Assembly: GCA_021777055.1 (NCBI GenBank)
Contig: JAIQZO010000067.1
Location: 148,885-212,884, forward strand
Reading direction: 5' to 3'
DNA: 64,000 nucleotides
From: Candidatus Anammoxibacter sp.
GTDB taxonomy: Bacteria; Planctomycetota; Brocadiia; Brocadiales; Anammoxibacteraceae
The position numbers were made by a program, and so were the translations under genes. The notes below the pieces were generated by a model that made no database searches, was not told where the DNA came from, and saw nothing but the letters and a program-made list of their open reading frames with translations. Positions 63,916 through 64,000 of this stretch are shown piece by piece; the stretch's first letter is position 1; each line of letters starts with the position of its first letter.

Positions 63916-64000
63916 AATTTTTTGAAGGGTTTGATCTTGGCTCAGAACGAACGCTGGCGACGTGGATTAGGCATGCAAATCGAACGAGCCTTTACTTCGG
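63916..64000 (+). rRNA. 16S ribosomal RNA, 5' end only
   Basis: The sequence runs off the window. gaagggtttgatcttggctc and acgaacgctggcgacgtg, then ggattaggcatgcaaatcga, match the 5' end of bacterial 16S, with the ggattaggcatgcaa form common in planctomycetes. Start about 63916. Confidence 0.95.

Overview
The window looks like a chromosomal segment of an anammox planctomycete (order Brocadiales). Three things point there: a complete nitrite oxidoreductase operon of the periplasmic type (45963-53990), an octaheme hydroxylamine-oxidoreductase-like protein just downstream (54450-56195), and the first ~85 bases of a 16S rRNA gene at the right edge with a planctomycete-like 5' end. AT-rich composition, PEP-CTERM sorting, futalosine menaquinone synthesis and many secreted cytochromes fit. 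The genus (Ca. Scalindua seems likely) cannot be proved from this window.

Layout. 1-6880: phosphonate biosynthesis, with an AEP-transaminase-like enzyme (cut by the window edge), a QW-repeat terpene-cyclase-like protein, and a phosphonopyruvate decarboxylase split into two overlapping genes, all on the minus strand. A PEP mutase-nucleotidyltransferase fusion lies on the plus strand behind an exported MsrA. 6880-12730: DUF3047 and DUF362 proteins, then a 2.3 kb gene-poor stretch with two MITE-like elements (one with a perfect 9-bp target duplication) and decayed sequence, then a secreted adhesin-like protein. 12730-18480: secreted metzincin-like protease with a small secreted partner, an Old-Yellow-Enzyme-type Fe-S flavoenzyme, and aminofutalosine synthase MqnE. 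18770-25500: Tex, two small secreted proteins, a GT-C glycosyltransferase and a polyprenyl-phosphate sugar transferase. 25600-33970: a redox and oxidative-stress run (Fur-family regulator, diiron protein, IscU-type scaffold, FAD oxidoreductase, mini-ferritin-like protein, GlcD/GlcF-like pair, a triheme cytochrome made of three repeats, flavodiiron protein), closed by a strong terminator. 34190-45810: envelope genes (GT-C transferase, dolichol-phosphate-mannose-synthase-like GT2, PEP-CTERM protein, an unusually large signal peptidase I with zinc ribbons, LptB, an LptF/G permease with a coiled-coil insertion, PseC and PseB). 45960-56200: nitrite oxidoreductase operon and HAO-like protein. 56500-59000: two TPR lipoproteins. 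59241-59314: a CAU tRNA. 59785-63545: CheY, a CheC-like/pseudo-receiver fusion, an unknown protein and CarA. 63700-64000: rRNA promoter, hairpin plus boxA leader and 16S start.

How it fits together. NxrA, NxrB and a cytochrome c/heme-b fusion subunit would oxidise nitrite in the anammoxosome lumen; the TorD/NarJ-like chaperone would insert the Mo cofactor; the HAO-like enzyme acts in the same compartment on hydroxylamine, NO or hydrazine. The phosphonate genes predict PEP to phosphonopyruvate to phosphonoacetaldehyde to 2-aminoethylphosphonate to a CMP-activated form, so an AEP-decorated lipid or glycan is a reasonable inference. The most novel-looking items are the phosphonate cluster with its embedded cyclase-like gene, the cytochrome c-heme b fusion of the NXR operon, the zinc-ribbon signal peptidase and the triplicated heme module.
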